DNA of 7,331 bases from Syntrophobacterales bacterium (GTDB taxonomy: Bacteria > Desulfobacterota > Syntrophia > Syntrophales > UBA6807), in contig JAGGSD010000306.1 in the NCBI GenBank assembly GCA_021159265.1, positions 1-7,331 of the forward strand. Direction: 5' to 3'. The position numbers were made by a program, and so were the translations under genes. Below the pieces are notes generated by a model, which saw only the letters and a program-made list of their open reading frames with translations, did not search any database and was not told the origin of the DNA. The stretch's first letter is position 1. Each line of letters opens with the position of its first letter. Below are positions 1 to 6,065 of this stretch, in pieces.

Positions 1-35
1 AAGTTTTGCAAGGACTTATCAGCCATAAAGAAATT

Positions 36-101
36 CTTTTGCCAATTTTGCCTGTCTGCGTGCATTTTCACGCACAGGCAGGCGCAGAAATTGGGCAAAA
101 G
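36..101. repeat. REP-like imperfect palindrome next to a transposase relic
   Basis: Left arm 36-62 and right arm 69-101 are imperfect reverse complements around a short A/T-rich loop. The outer parts read CTTTTGCCAATTT and, on the other side, AAATTGGGCAAAAG. The inner core is CCTGTCTGCGTGC (51-63) facing CGCACAGGCAGG (71-82). Exactly these two core words recur at 7111-7123 (minus strand) and 7053-7064, so this belongs to a dispersed repeat family. It lies directly after the broken end of the minus-strand transposase fragment. A cruciform or RNA hairpin is possible; no T-run follows on either side that would make it a standard terminator. Confidence 0.75.
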
Positions 102-107
102 GGAACG

Positions 108-320
108 TTATGCAAAGGTCTCGGGCAAATGGTAGTGATTGAACATCAGGCAATAAGCGCTTATACTGACATCCCATAATTCGGCGGCCTCCTTGAGCAG
201 GTCAAGGAACATCAGGTAATCATTCCGGCTTTCAAAAATCCGATCAGCCCGCCGCCCACGGTTCATTACATGATACCAGGCACCCTCATACTCTATTCTT
301 AATGGCCTGCTCATGGTCAT
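108..320 (-). pseudogene. REP-associated tyrosine transposase (IS200-like, Y1/HUH), N-terminal fragment
   Basis: The 70-residue reading frame matches the N-terminus of the REP-associated tyrosine transposase family (TnpA_REP/RAYT, Y1_Tnp domain). It has the family opening RPLRIEYEGAWYHVMNRG and, at residues 57-65, CLMFNHYHL with the metal-binding HUH pair His62/His64. Family members are usually around 150-300 residues with a catalytic tyrosine on a helix well after the HUH motif. Here the frame ends five residues beyond HYHL (PETFA, then stop), so the catalytic tyrosine and the rest of the protein are missing. The expected Leu-Leu-Val/Ala-Glu-Thr continuation appears shortened, then homology stops where palindromic repeat DNA begins (about position 118 downward). 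The start could be ATG 318-320 or the in-frame ATG two codons later; no good ribosome binding site is visible. It is a dead remnant that could not cut DNA. An active full-length copy elsewhere in the genome cannot be judged from here. Confidence 0.85.
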
Positions 321-568
321 TGCTTATCAGAACAGATATCATAAGTCGAACGGAGACTTGACCCGTATGCACGTATGCAGTCTTCTTATAGGGTGTTTTT
401 TGGTTTGATTTTAAAAAAATTTGAGGAACAGCGCAACATCATTATTCGGCGTTTGGAGTTCAAGGTTGGACGTTAATCTTTGATATGCATCCCCACGCTG
501 GAGCATTGGAATGAGAAACCTTGAATCCTGGAGCTTTTTACTTTTATAGTTTTACCGCATTAGATATC

Positions 569-597
569 TTGACTTTATTGTTGGTTATGCTTAAATT
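569..597 (+). promoter_or_regulatory. Candidate sigma70 promoter upstream of the dacZ-clpB operon
   Basis: TTGACT (569-574, five of six matches to the -35 consensus) is followed after 17 bases by TAAATT (592-597, four of six matches to the -10 consensus). The spacing is optimal. It would start a transcript near 604 that runs through the palindromic element at 651-793 before reaching the first gene about 400 bases later. That long, structured leader makes the assignment uncertain. No clear heat-shock (sigma32) promoter was recognised by eye despite clpB being in the operon. Confidence 0.3.
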
Positions 598-650
598 TTA
601 AGTGGTAATGAGAGAATCAAATGATATCATCACTTTTGTAAAGTCAGTGA

Positions 651-793
651 TGACTCTGTTGATTTAAGGTCTTTTCGCCCTATCTCTGCGTTATGCTCAA
701 AAAATAATCCTCGGAATATTAACTATATGCCTGCGGTTATTTTTTTCGCATGCCTTGATCTTGAACGAAAATCCTCATAAATCAATAGAGTCA
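651..793. repeat. 143-bp two-armed palindromic element (MITE-like)
   Basis: The element has terminal inverted repeats TGACTCTGTTGATTTA (651-666) and TAAATCAATAGAGTCA (778-793), matching at 15 of 16 positions. The relation extends inward: two arms of exactly 64 bases (651-714 and, inverted, 730-793) enclose a 15-base AT-rich centre (715-729). By hand count, 37 of 64 positions match without gaps, concentrated at the outer 18 bases and in the inner ATGC...AAAAAATAA block; the middle of the arms has diverged. GTGA directly flanks both ends (647-650 and 794-797), a possible 4-bp target duplication. No coding capacity is visible. A third arm copy occurs at 7013-7141. Confidence 0.75.
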
Positions 794-873
794 GTGATAG
801 CTGATGGTCTAAATGGGCAATTAAAAAATACAGATACCAAGAAAACGGTCTCGTAAAAAGTCGACGCCGTGTC

Positions 874-937
874 TTTCTGAGGAGCGGAGCGACGAAGAAT
901 CTCTATGATATCAGATTCTTCGCTATCGCTCAGAATG
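874..937. repeat. Hairpin repeat upstream of the diadenylate cyclase gene
   Basis: CGAAGAATCT (893-902) pairs perfectly with AGATTCTTCG (913-922) around a 10-base loop. The pairing continues imperfectly outward between TTCTGAGGAGCGGAG (875-889) and CTATCGCTCAGAA (922-934). Words such as ATTCTGAGCGAAGCGAAGAA are widespread intergenic repeats in several anaerobe genomes, which is recollection rather than something shown here. The structure ends about 60 bases before the likely start codon. It could act as a 5' leader hairpin or simply be a mobile repeat. T-rich sequence follows at 949-963, so weak termination of upstream transcription is possible. Confidence 0.65.
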
Positions 938-980
938 ACAAAAGAGTGTTTTTGTGATTTTTTGTGGGCACATTAACAAA

Positions 981-990
981 AGAGGAAAGG
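981..990 (+). promoter_or_regulatory. Purine-rich ribosome binding site that decides the dacZ start
   Basis: The run AGAGGAAAGG lies between the first in-frame GTG (964) and two later candidates, GTG 994 and ATG 1000. GAGG is 8 bases from GTG 994, and AAGG is 9 bases from ATG 1000, both good spacings. Starting at 964 would place this signal inside the coding region and leave the start without a Shine-Dalgarno sequence. ATG 1000 is therefore preferred, with GTG 994 as the alternative. Confidence 0.6.
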
Positions 991-999
991 AAAGTGGGT

Positions 1000-1863
1000 A
1001 TGATTAATGAGATGATAATGGAATTTGCGTGTAAATTTGCCGATGAGATAAATGCAAAGGCTATACTGCTTTATAGCGAAGTCGTTCAGGATATTAAGTT
1101 GGGAAAAGACAACAAGGTTAATTGTGATATTATTCTGATATCGATAGAGGATGGTAAGGTACCAAAAAACATCAAGCATTTAGGGAAAGTAATATATATC
1201 CCGAATATTAATTTTACCCGTATGAGTCAGGTAAAAATTGCTATAATTAAGGGTATATCGGCAGGCTACTTCGAAAAAGGTGATAAAGTCCTTTGTCTTA
1301 CAGGTATTCCCAGGTTTGGATATCTGGATAGTGTTTTTGTTATTGACGTTGGCAAAGAATTTGAGATTTTAACATCAGACAATATTTCCGATATATTTGA
1401 GGGGGTGTATCCCGAAGTTTTCGAAACTGTTCTAAATATTGCCCTGGAGTTGGCATCTGAGGGTAGAGAGGGACGTTCTGTGGGAACTATTTTCATTCTC
1501 GGAGATGATGAAAAAGTACTTCAACTCTCCAGGCAGATGATTATTAATCCTTTTAGAGGATATGAAGAAGAGCAAAGGAACATTCTCGACCACAATTTGA
1601 AAGAAACAATTAAGGAATTTTCGGCCCTGGATGGTGCATTTATAATAAAAGACAATGGCGCTCTTATAACTGCCGGAAGGCATCTCAGCGCTGCTCTGGA
1701 AGGTAAGGATTTTCCCAAAGGTTTGGGGAGCAGGCACATTGCAGCAGCGGGAATTACGAGTGTTACGAATGCCATTGCAATTGTTGTATCAGAATCAACA
1801 GGCGCCGTCAGGATATTTAAAAACGGCAAGATATTCGTAGATATAGATAAGGCCGTGAGTTAA
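1000..1863 (+). CDS. dacZ: Diadenylate cyclase, DacZ/CdaZ-like (DisA_N domain)
   Basis: Predicted to condense two ATP into cyclic di-AMP in the cytoplasm. From ATG 1000 the protein has 287 residues. The N-terminal part (about 1-125) resembles the pyruvate-kinase C-terminal-like domain found in archaeal-type DacZ proteins, including GDKVLCLTGIP. The C-terminal part (about 150-287) is a DAC domain: EGREGRSVGTIFILGD near 155-169, the metal-binding DGA motif at 211-213, GSRHIAAA at 243-250, and a closing VVSESTGAVRIFKNGKI segment. The canonical RHR motif reads RHI here, a variant I note but cannot rank against close relatives. There is no membrane segment, unlike CdaA, and no C-terminal DNA-binding helix-hairpin-helix, unlike DisA, so it should be a soluble enzyme. 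The next gene, clpB, starts 12 bases after the stop codon, implying co-transcription. The reading frame is open back to GTG 964 (299 residues), but the ribosome binding site favours 1000 or 994. Fold assignment is strong; activity is inferred. Confidence 0.85.
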   Translation: MINEMIMEFACKFADEINAKAILLYSEVVQDIKLGKDNKVNCDIILISIEDGKVPKNIKHLGKVIYIPNINFTRMSQVKIAIIKGISAGYFEKGDKVLCLTGIPRFGYLDSVFVIDVGKEFEILTSDNISDIFEGVYPEVFETVLNIALELASEGREGRSVGTIFILGDDEKVLQLSRQMIINPFRGYEEEQRNILDHNLKETIKEFSALDGAFIIKDNGALITAGRHLSAALEGKDFPKGLGSRHIAAAGITSVTNAIAIVVSESTGAVRIFKNGKIFVDIDKAVS

Positions 1864-1875
1864 ACAGGAGGAAAC

Positions 1876-4464
1876 ATGAGATTTGATAAATTTACCTTGA
1901 AACTTCAGGAGGTCTTTCAGGATTCTGAGAGACTGGCGAACAGATATAATCACCAGGGGATTGATGTAGAACATCTCCTTATGATTCTAATACAACAGCC
2001 TGAGGGTATTGCATCTGAAATACTGAAAAAACTTGGCGCCGATCCTCGAATAATTGTGAATGAGCTGAAAAAGGTATTAGAAGGATTGCCGAAAATTTCA
2101 GGTGGAGGAACTGTCCAGCGATACATAACACCACGGTTGCAAAATGTGATGGACATCGCTTTTGCCGAGGCAGAAAGAGTAAAAGATGAGTATGTAAGCG
2201 TTGAACATGTTCTGATCGCAATTGCTGGAGAAAAAGAAGGTGAAGCGCCAAAAATACTCCAGCGCGCAGGTGTAACAAAGGATGATATCTTAAGAATACT
2301 TGTAGATATCAGAGGAGATCAGCGTATTACAGATCAAAATCCGGAAGACAAATACCAGGCCCTGAAACGATTTGCGAGAGATTTTAATGAACTTGCCCGA
2401 AAGGATGCCTTTGATCCTGTTATAGGGAGAGACGAAGAAATACGAAGGATCATGCAGGTTCTGTCGAGGAGAACAAAAAACAATCCCGTTCTTATTGGTG
2501 AACCCGGAGTTGGCAAAACAGCAATTGCCGAAGGTCTGGCACAGCGTATCGTAAACGGTGATGTTCCTGAAAGCTTGAAAGACAAACGTGTTGTGGGTCT
2601 TGATATGGGTTCCCTTATAGCCGGGGCAAAGTTCAGAGGTGAATTTGAAGATCGGCTGAAAGCTGTTCTCAAGGAAGTAGAAGCGGCTCATGGAGAAATC
2701 ATCCTGTTTATAGATGAGTTGCACACTGTCGTTGGAGCAGGAGCTGCTGAAGGTTCTGTCGATGCTTCCAATATGTTGAAACCCGCTCTTGCGAGAGGAG
2801 AACTGCGCTGCATTGGCGCCACGACATTGAATGAATACAGAAAATATATAGAAAAAGATGCCGCCCTTGAAAGGAGATTTCAGCCAATTATGGTAAAGGA
2901 GCCGACTGTTGAGGATACGATTGCTATCCTGAGGGGGCTGAAAGAGCGTTATGAGGTTCATCATGGTGTAAGAATCAAGGATTCTGCCATTATTGCCGCC
3001 GCCACCCTTTCCGATCGCTACATAACGGACAGGTTCCTCCCTGATAAGGCAGTGGATTTGATTGATGAATCGGCATCTCGTCTGAGGATCGAACTCGACA
3101 GTCTTCCGTCTGAAATAGATGCGCTGGAGAGAAAAATTGTCCAGCTTGAGATTGAAAGAGAATCCCTGAAAAAGGAGAAGGATAAATCTTCTGAGGAAAG
3201 ACTTTCCAGCCTGGAAAGTGAACTGGAGGAGTTGAGAGAGTCAAGAGGTAGAATGAAAGCGCAATGGTCGAGTGAAAAGGAGGCCATTAGAGAGATACAA
3301 ACGATTAAGGAAAAAATAGAAGAGTTAAAAGCGGTTGGACAGAATGCCGAAAGAGAAGGGGATCTGGCAAAAGCGGCGGAGATTCGATATGGAAAACTTG
3401 TAAATCTGAACAAAGAACTGGAAGAAAAATCTGTGAAACTTTCGGAAGCGCAGGAAGATAAAAAGATGCTAAAAGAAGAGGTAGATGCTGAGGATGTAGC
3501 TGAGGTGGTTGCAAACTGGACGGGTATTCCCGTTGCGCGAATGATGGAAACTGAGGTGGAAAAACTATTACACATGGAAGAACGGTTAAAACAGAGAGTT
3601 ATTGGTCAGGATGAGGCCATCCATACCATTTCCAATGCATTGAGACGAGCCCGGTCGGGATTGCAGGATACGAACCGGCCAATAGGGTCATTTATATTTA
3701 TGGGGCCGACGGGTGTGGGAAAAACAGAACTGACAAAGGCGCTTGCGGAATTTATGTTTGACGATGAACAGGCTATGATTAGAATAGATATGTCAGAGTT
3801 TATGGAAAAGCATTCTGTTTCAAGACTTATAGGGGCGCCTCCCGGTTATGTGGGATACAATGAAGGCGGATACCTGACGGAAGCAGTAAGAAGGAGGCCT
3901 TATTCGGTATTGCTATTTGACGAAATAGAAAAAGCCCATCAGGATGTGTTTAATATTCTGTTGCAGGTTCTCGATGACGGAAGGCTGACTGATGGTCATG
4001 GCCGCACGGTTGACTTCAAAAATACGATCAATATCATGACCTCGAATGTAGGAGGTCAATGGATACAGGATTTATCAATAAGTGAAGATGAGAGGCAAAA
4101 GAAGACTATGGAGGTTTTGAGGGCCACATTTAAGCCTGAGTTTTTGAATAGGATTGATGATATCATTAACTTCAGATCTCTGACCATGAGTGATATCGAC
4201 AAGATTATTGATATCCAGATCGGTCTGCTTCAGAAGAGACTTGAGAACAGGAAATTATCGATCGAATTGACAGATAAGGCGAAAAAACATATTGCTCAAT
4301 CAGGTTACAGCCCAATTTATGGCGCCCGACCGTTGAAGAGAGCTATTCAAAAAAATATTGAAGATGAACTCGCCATGAAGATACTGGAGGGCGAATTTGT
4401 TGAAGGAGATGTGCTGTTGATTGATGTTACTGAGGGTGGTAAAATAACGTTCAATAAAAAATAA
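1876..4464 (+). CDS. clpB: ATP-dependent chaperone ClpB (Hsp100 disaggregase)
   Basis: ClpB hexamers pull polypeptides out of aggregates in the cytoplasm, working with DnaK/DnaJ/GrpE. At 862 residues it matches the family length (857 in E. coli). In order: the two-repeat Clp N domain (about 1-145); the first AAA+ module with Walker A GEPGVGKT (208-215), pore loop KFRG (252-255), Walker B IILFIDE (275-281) and paired arginines Arg333/Arg334; the long charged middle coiled coil (about 405-535) that separates ClpB from ClpA and ClpC; and the second AAA+ module with Walker A GPTGVGKT (610-617), pore loop GYVG (657-660), Walker B VLLFDE (678-683), arginine finger Arg759 and sensor-2 GAR (816-818). 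All catalytic residues are present and no ClpP-docking loop is apparent. The start MRFDKFT is the usual ClpB opening, preceded by AGGAGG at 1866-1871. It follows dacZ by 12 bases. No heat-shock promoter was seen immediately upstream. Confidence 0.98.
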   Translation: MRFDKFTLKLQEVFQDSERLANRYNHQGIDVEHLLMILIQQPEGIASEILKKLGADPRIIVNELKKVLEGLPKISGGGTVQRYITPRLQNVMDIAFAEAERVKDEYVSVEHVLIAIAGEKEGEAPKILQRAGVTKDDILRILVDIRGDQRITDQNPEDKYQALKRFARDFNELARKDAFDPVIGRDEEIRRIMQVLSRRTKNNPVLIGEPGVGKTAIAEGLAQRIVNGDVPESLKDKRVVGLDMGSLIAGAKFRGEFEDRLKAVLKEVEAAHGEIILFIDELHTVVGAGAAEGSVDASNMLKPALARGELRCIGATTLNEYRKYIEKDAALERRFQPIMVKEPTVEDTIAILRGLKERYEVHHGVRIKDSAIIAAATLSDRYITDRFLPDKAVDLIDESASRLRIELDSLPSEIDALERKIVQLEIERESLKKEKDKSSEERLSSLESELEELRESRGRMKAQWSSEKEAIREIQTIKEKIEELKAVGQNAEREGDLAKAAEIRYGKLVNLNKELEEKSVKLSEAQEDKKMLKEEVDAEDVAEVVANWTGIPVARMMETEVEKLLHMEERLKQRVIGQDEAIHTISNALRRARSGLQDTNRPIGSFIFMGPTGVGKTELTKALAEFMFDDEQAMIRIDMSEFMEKHSVSRLIGAPPGYVGYNEGGYLTEAVRRRPYSVLLFDEIEKAHQDVFNILLQVLDDGRLTDGHGRTVDFKNTINIMTSNVGGQWIQDLSISEDERQKKTMEVLRATFKPEFLNRIDDIINFRSLTMSDIDKIIDIQIGLLQKRLENRKLSIELTDKAKKHIAQSGYSPIYGARPLKRAIQKNIEDELAMKILEGEFVEGDVLLIDVTEGGKITFNKK

Positions 4465-4499
4465 ATTTTAAATTTTGAATTAAGCCTTCAAAAATGAAC

Positions 4500-4530
4500 T
4501 ACCCTGCCGCAAGCAGCGGGGAATTAAACC
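4500..4530. repeat. Small GC-rich hairpin after clpB
   Basis: CCCTGC (4502-4507) can pair with GCGGGG (4516-4521) with one G-T pair; an alternative stem is CTGC with GCAG. The sequence continues GAATTAAACCC, without a T-run. It sits 37 bases after the clpB stop. It may weakly terminate or stabilise the clpB transcript, but the form resembles a dispersed intergenic repeat more than an intrinsic terminator. Confidence 0.5.
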
Positions 4531-4593
4531 CTACAGATTTCGCATCATACTTCAAGTGATTAGAGTAATCCGTGTAATCTGCGAAATCTGTGG
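4531..4593. repeat. Inverted repeat between clpB and htpX
   Basis: CTACAGATTTCGCA (4531-4544) is inverted as TGCGAAATCTGTGG (4580-4593), 13 of 14 positions matching, around a 35-base spacer that itself holds GTAATCCGTGTAATCTG with a short GTAATC/GTAATCT direct repetition. No promoter is obvious inside. It separates clpB from htpX, so htpX may be transcribed by read-through or from a promoter I could not recognise. Confidence 0.65.
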
Positions 4594-4623
4594 ATTAAAA
4601 ATTATTCTGAAGAGGTTGGCTGA

Positions 4624-5466
4624 ATGAATACATTAAGAACAGGCATTCTGCTCGGTGCTCTGACGGGCCTTTTGATGCTGATAGGGGGGTATTTTGGCGG
4701 AAAGCAGGGTATTGTTATTGCCTTTATTTTTGCAATGGCAATGAATTTCGGGAGTTACTGGTTTTCCGATAAGATCGTCTTGTCGATGTATCGGGCCCAT
4801 GAGATTTCGGAGGGTGAAGCACCTGAATTGTACTCAATTGTGAAGACTCTGGCTCTCAGAGCAAGTCTTCCCATGCCGAGAGTTTATATCGTTCCCGGCG
4901 ATGCTCCCAATGCGTTTGCGACGGGAAGGGATGAAAGGCATGCCGTAGTTGCTGTGACCGAGGGCATTTTACGGATACTCAACAGGGATGAACTGGAGGG
5001 TGTTCTCGCCCATGAGCTGACCCACATTAAAAACAAGGATATGCTTATCGGTTCCATTGCGGCGACGCTGGCCGGGGCCGTTATGATGCTGGCCAGTATG
5101 GCAAAATGGGCTGCCATATTCGGTGCAGGCGGTGATGATGATGAAGGTGGAGGAATCTTCGGCCTGATCCTCATGGCTATCCTTGCACCAATTGCGGCAA
5201 TGTTAATACAGATGGCTATTTCCAGGTCAAGAGAGTATCTTGCCGACGAGGGCGGAGCACGAATATCAGGTAACCCTTATGGTCTGGCGGGTGCCCTTGA
5301 GAAACTCTCGAATGCTTCGAAAACAATTCCCATGCGAGCCAATCCCTCAACGGCGCATATGTTTATCGTGAATCCTCTGACGGCAAAATCTTTTGCTAAT
5401 CTTTTCAGCACTCATCCGCCGATTGAAAAAAGGGTAGAGAAATTGAGAAGCATGAAGCAGATCTAA
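4624..5466 (+). CDS. htpX: Membrane zinc metalloprotease HtpX (peptidase M48)
   Basis: HtpX is an inner-membrane zinc endopeptidase that cleaves misfolded membrane proteins on the cytoplasmic side, partly overlapping FtsH in quality control. The 280-residue length fits (293 in E. coli). The zinc site is HELTH (130-134), with the third ligand Glu204 in SREYLAD. Pro-Asn-Ala-Phe-Ala-Thr (95-100) and FSTHPPIEKR (261-270) are further M48B signatures. Hydrophobic segments lie near residues 7-25, 28-48, 141-165 and 178-200; a Gly/Asp-rich loop (167-177) joins the last two. GAGG at 4612-4615 is 8 bases before the ATG. In E. coli htpX is induced by envelope and heat stress, which suits its place after clpB, but the 159-base gap with palindromes leaves co-transcription open. 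All catalytic residues are present. Confidence 0.96.
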   Translation: MNTLRTGILLGALTGLLMLIGGYFGGKQGIVIAFIFAMAMNFGSYWFSDKIVLSMYRAHEISEGEAPELYSIVKTLALRASLPMPRVYIVPGDAPNAFATGRDERHAVVAVTEGILRILNRDELEGVLAHELTHIKNKDMLIGSIAATLAGAVMMLASMAKWAAIFGAGGDDDEGGGIFGLILMAILAPIAAMLIQMAISRSREYLADEGGARISGNPYGLAGALEKLSNASKTIPMRANPSTAHMFIVNPLTAKSFANLFSTHPPIEKRVEKLRSMKQI

Positions 5467-5563
5467 TCGTTCGACTGCATGTCTCGTATAACGCTGCAAG
5501 AAGGCGGTGGATTTGCCTTTTATATCACTTGGACATTTTGTGGCCATTATGCTAACAAAACCC

Positions 5564-5596
5564 AGGTTTCGTAGTTTTAACCGAAACCCGAAACCT
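5564..5596. repeat. Short inverted repeat ahead of the DUF1844 gene
   Basis: AGGTTTCG (5564-5571) is the exact reverse complement of CGAAACCT (5589-5596), and a second CGAAACC lies at 5582-5588, so two alternative hairpins can form. The rest of the htpX-DUF1844 gap (5467-5620) shows no gene or clear promoter. No T-run follows the stem, so it is not a standard terminator. It may be a degenerate repeat or an mRNA leader hairpin. Confidence 0.5.
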
Positions 5597-5620
5597 CAAA
5601 AACTTGAAACTCAATCACCC

Positions 5621-5626
5621 GGAGGG
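5621..5626 (+). promoter_or_regulatory. Ribosome binding site fixing the DUF1844 start
   Basis: GGAGGG ends 7 bases before ATG 5634. The reading frame is open upstream to TTG 5604, but that start would put this strong Shine-Dalgarno sequence inside the gene, so 5634 is the start. Confidence 0.85.
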
Positions 5627-5633
5627 AAATAAA

Positions 5634-6065
5634 ATGTCTGATAATAATGAAGAGAAGGGTTTTTCTGTAAAAGATAAAAGAATCTTTACCGAGGAGGGGA
5701 ATCTGCGCCCCGAAGCGCCGCAAAAAGATGAAAAGAAAGAACAGGGAGAAAAGGTGGCAGATGCAAAAGAAGCGGAAAAGCCCGAAGGAAAAGTAAATGA
5801 AGAAACAATTCCGCTGCCGGAAATCAATTTCCCGAGCTTTATACTTTCACTGCATACATCGGCGCTATATAACTTTGGTGATTTAAAGAACCCCGCATCA
5901 GGAGAAAAAGTTAAGAATCTTCCTGCGGCCAAACAAACTATAGATATTATGGGAATATTGAAAGAAAAGACATCGGGAAATCTTGATCAATATGAGCAGC
6001 GATTGCTGGATGGAGCGCTGTATGAATTGAGAATGAGATATGTCAAAGAAACAGAAAACAAATGA
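5634..6065 (+). CDS. DUF1844 domain protein of unknown function
   Basis: This is a 143-residue soluble protein with no signal peptide or membrane segment. Residues 1-25 (MSDNNEEKGFSVKDKRIFTE...) carry the K-D-K-R-x-F-T-E-E-G opening that I associate with the family. Residues 25-57 are a Lys/Glu-rich low-complexity linker, probably disordered. Residues 64-138 form the DUF1844 domain, with FPSFILSLHTSALYNFGD, a central conserved NLPAAKQTIDIMGILKEKT segment, and a C-terminal helix LLDGALYELRMRYV. The domain looks all-helical. Its stop codon overlaps the ispE start (ATGA), so the two are translationally coupled. The biochemical role is not known; the link with ispE is positional only. Confidence 0.9.
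   Translation: MSDNNEEKGFSVKDKRIFTEEGNLRPEAPQKDEKKEQGEKVADAKEAEKPEGKVNEETIPLPEINFPSFILSLHTSALYNFGDLKNPASGEKVKNLPAAKQTIDIMGILKEKTSGNLDQYEQRLLDGALYELRMRYVKETENK

Larger units (their letters stand above)
321..999. other. Gene-free region with repeats and a possible promoter
   Basis: I find no supportable coding sequence on either strand here. The stretch holds an 8-bp tandem duplication CGTATGCA (364-379), a degenerate palindrome around CCCACGCTGGAGCATTGG (492-509), a candidate promoter (569-597), the 143-bp two-armed element (651-793) and a hairpin repeat (874-937). The text at 841-862, with its GGTCTCGTAAAAAGTC word, also looks like dispersed-repeat sequence, but only from general familiarity with such genomes. 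This long leader would be transcribed ahead of the diadenylate cyclase gene if the promoter at 569-597 is real. Confidence 0.6.

Noticed and set aside
364..379. Tandem CGTATGCA duplication as a target-site duplication
   Set aside because: The two copies are directly adjacent with nothing between them, and two 8-mers alone are weak evidence.
964..999. GTG 964 as start of the diadenylate cyclase
   Set aside because: The ribosome binding site AGAGGAAAGG (981-990) would be inside the gene; starts 994 or 1000 fit it.
651..999. c-di-AMP (ydaO-type) riboswitch or other leader riboswitch upstream of dacZ
   Set aside because: The structure here is explained by repeat arms that recur elsewhere in the window, and I could not match known riboswitch core motifs by eye.
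2290..2964. 224-residue minus-strand open frame
   Set aside because: Antisense to the ClpB first AAA+ module, low-information composition, no recognisable domain.
3018..3575. 185-residue minus-strand open frame
   Set aside because: It lies opposite the ClpB coiled coil; the Ser-rich translation is the mirror of Glu/Lys-rich codons, and there is no family resemblance.
5604..5633. TTG 5604 as start of the DUF1844 gene
   Set aside because: GGAGGG at 5621-5626 clearly serves ATG 5634; the extra ten residues include the translated Shine-Dalgarno sequence.
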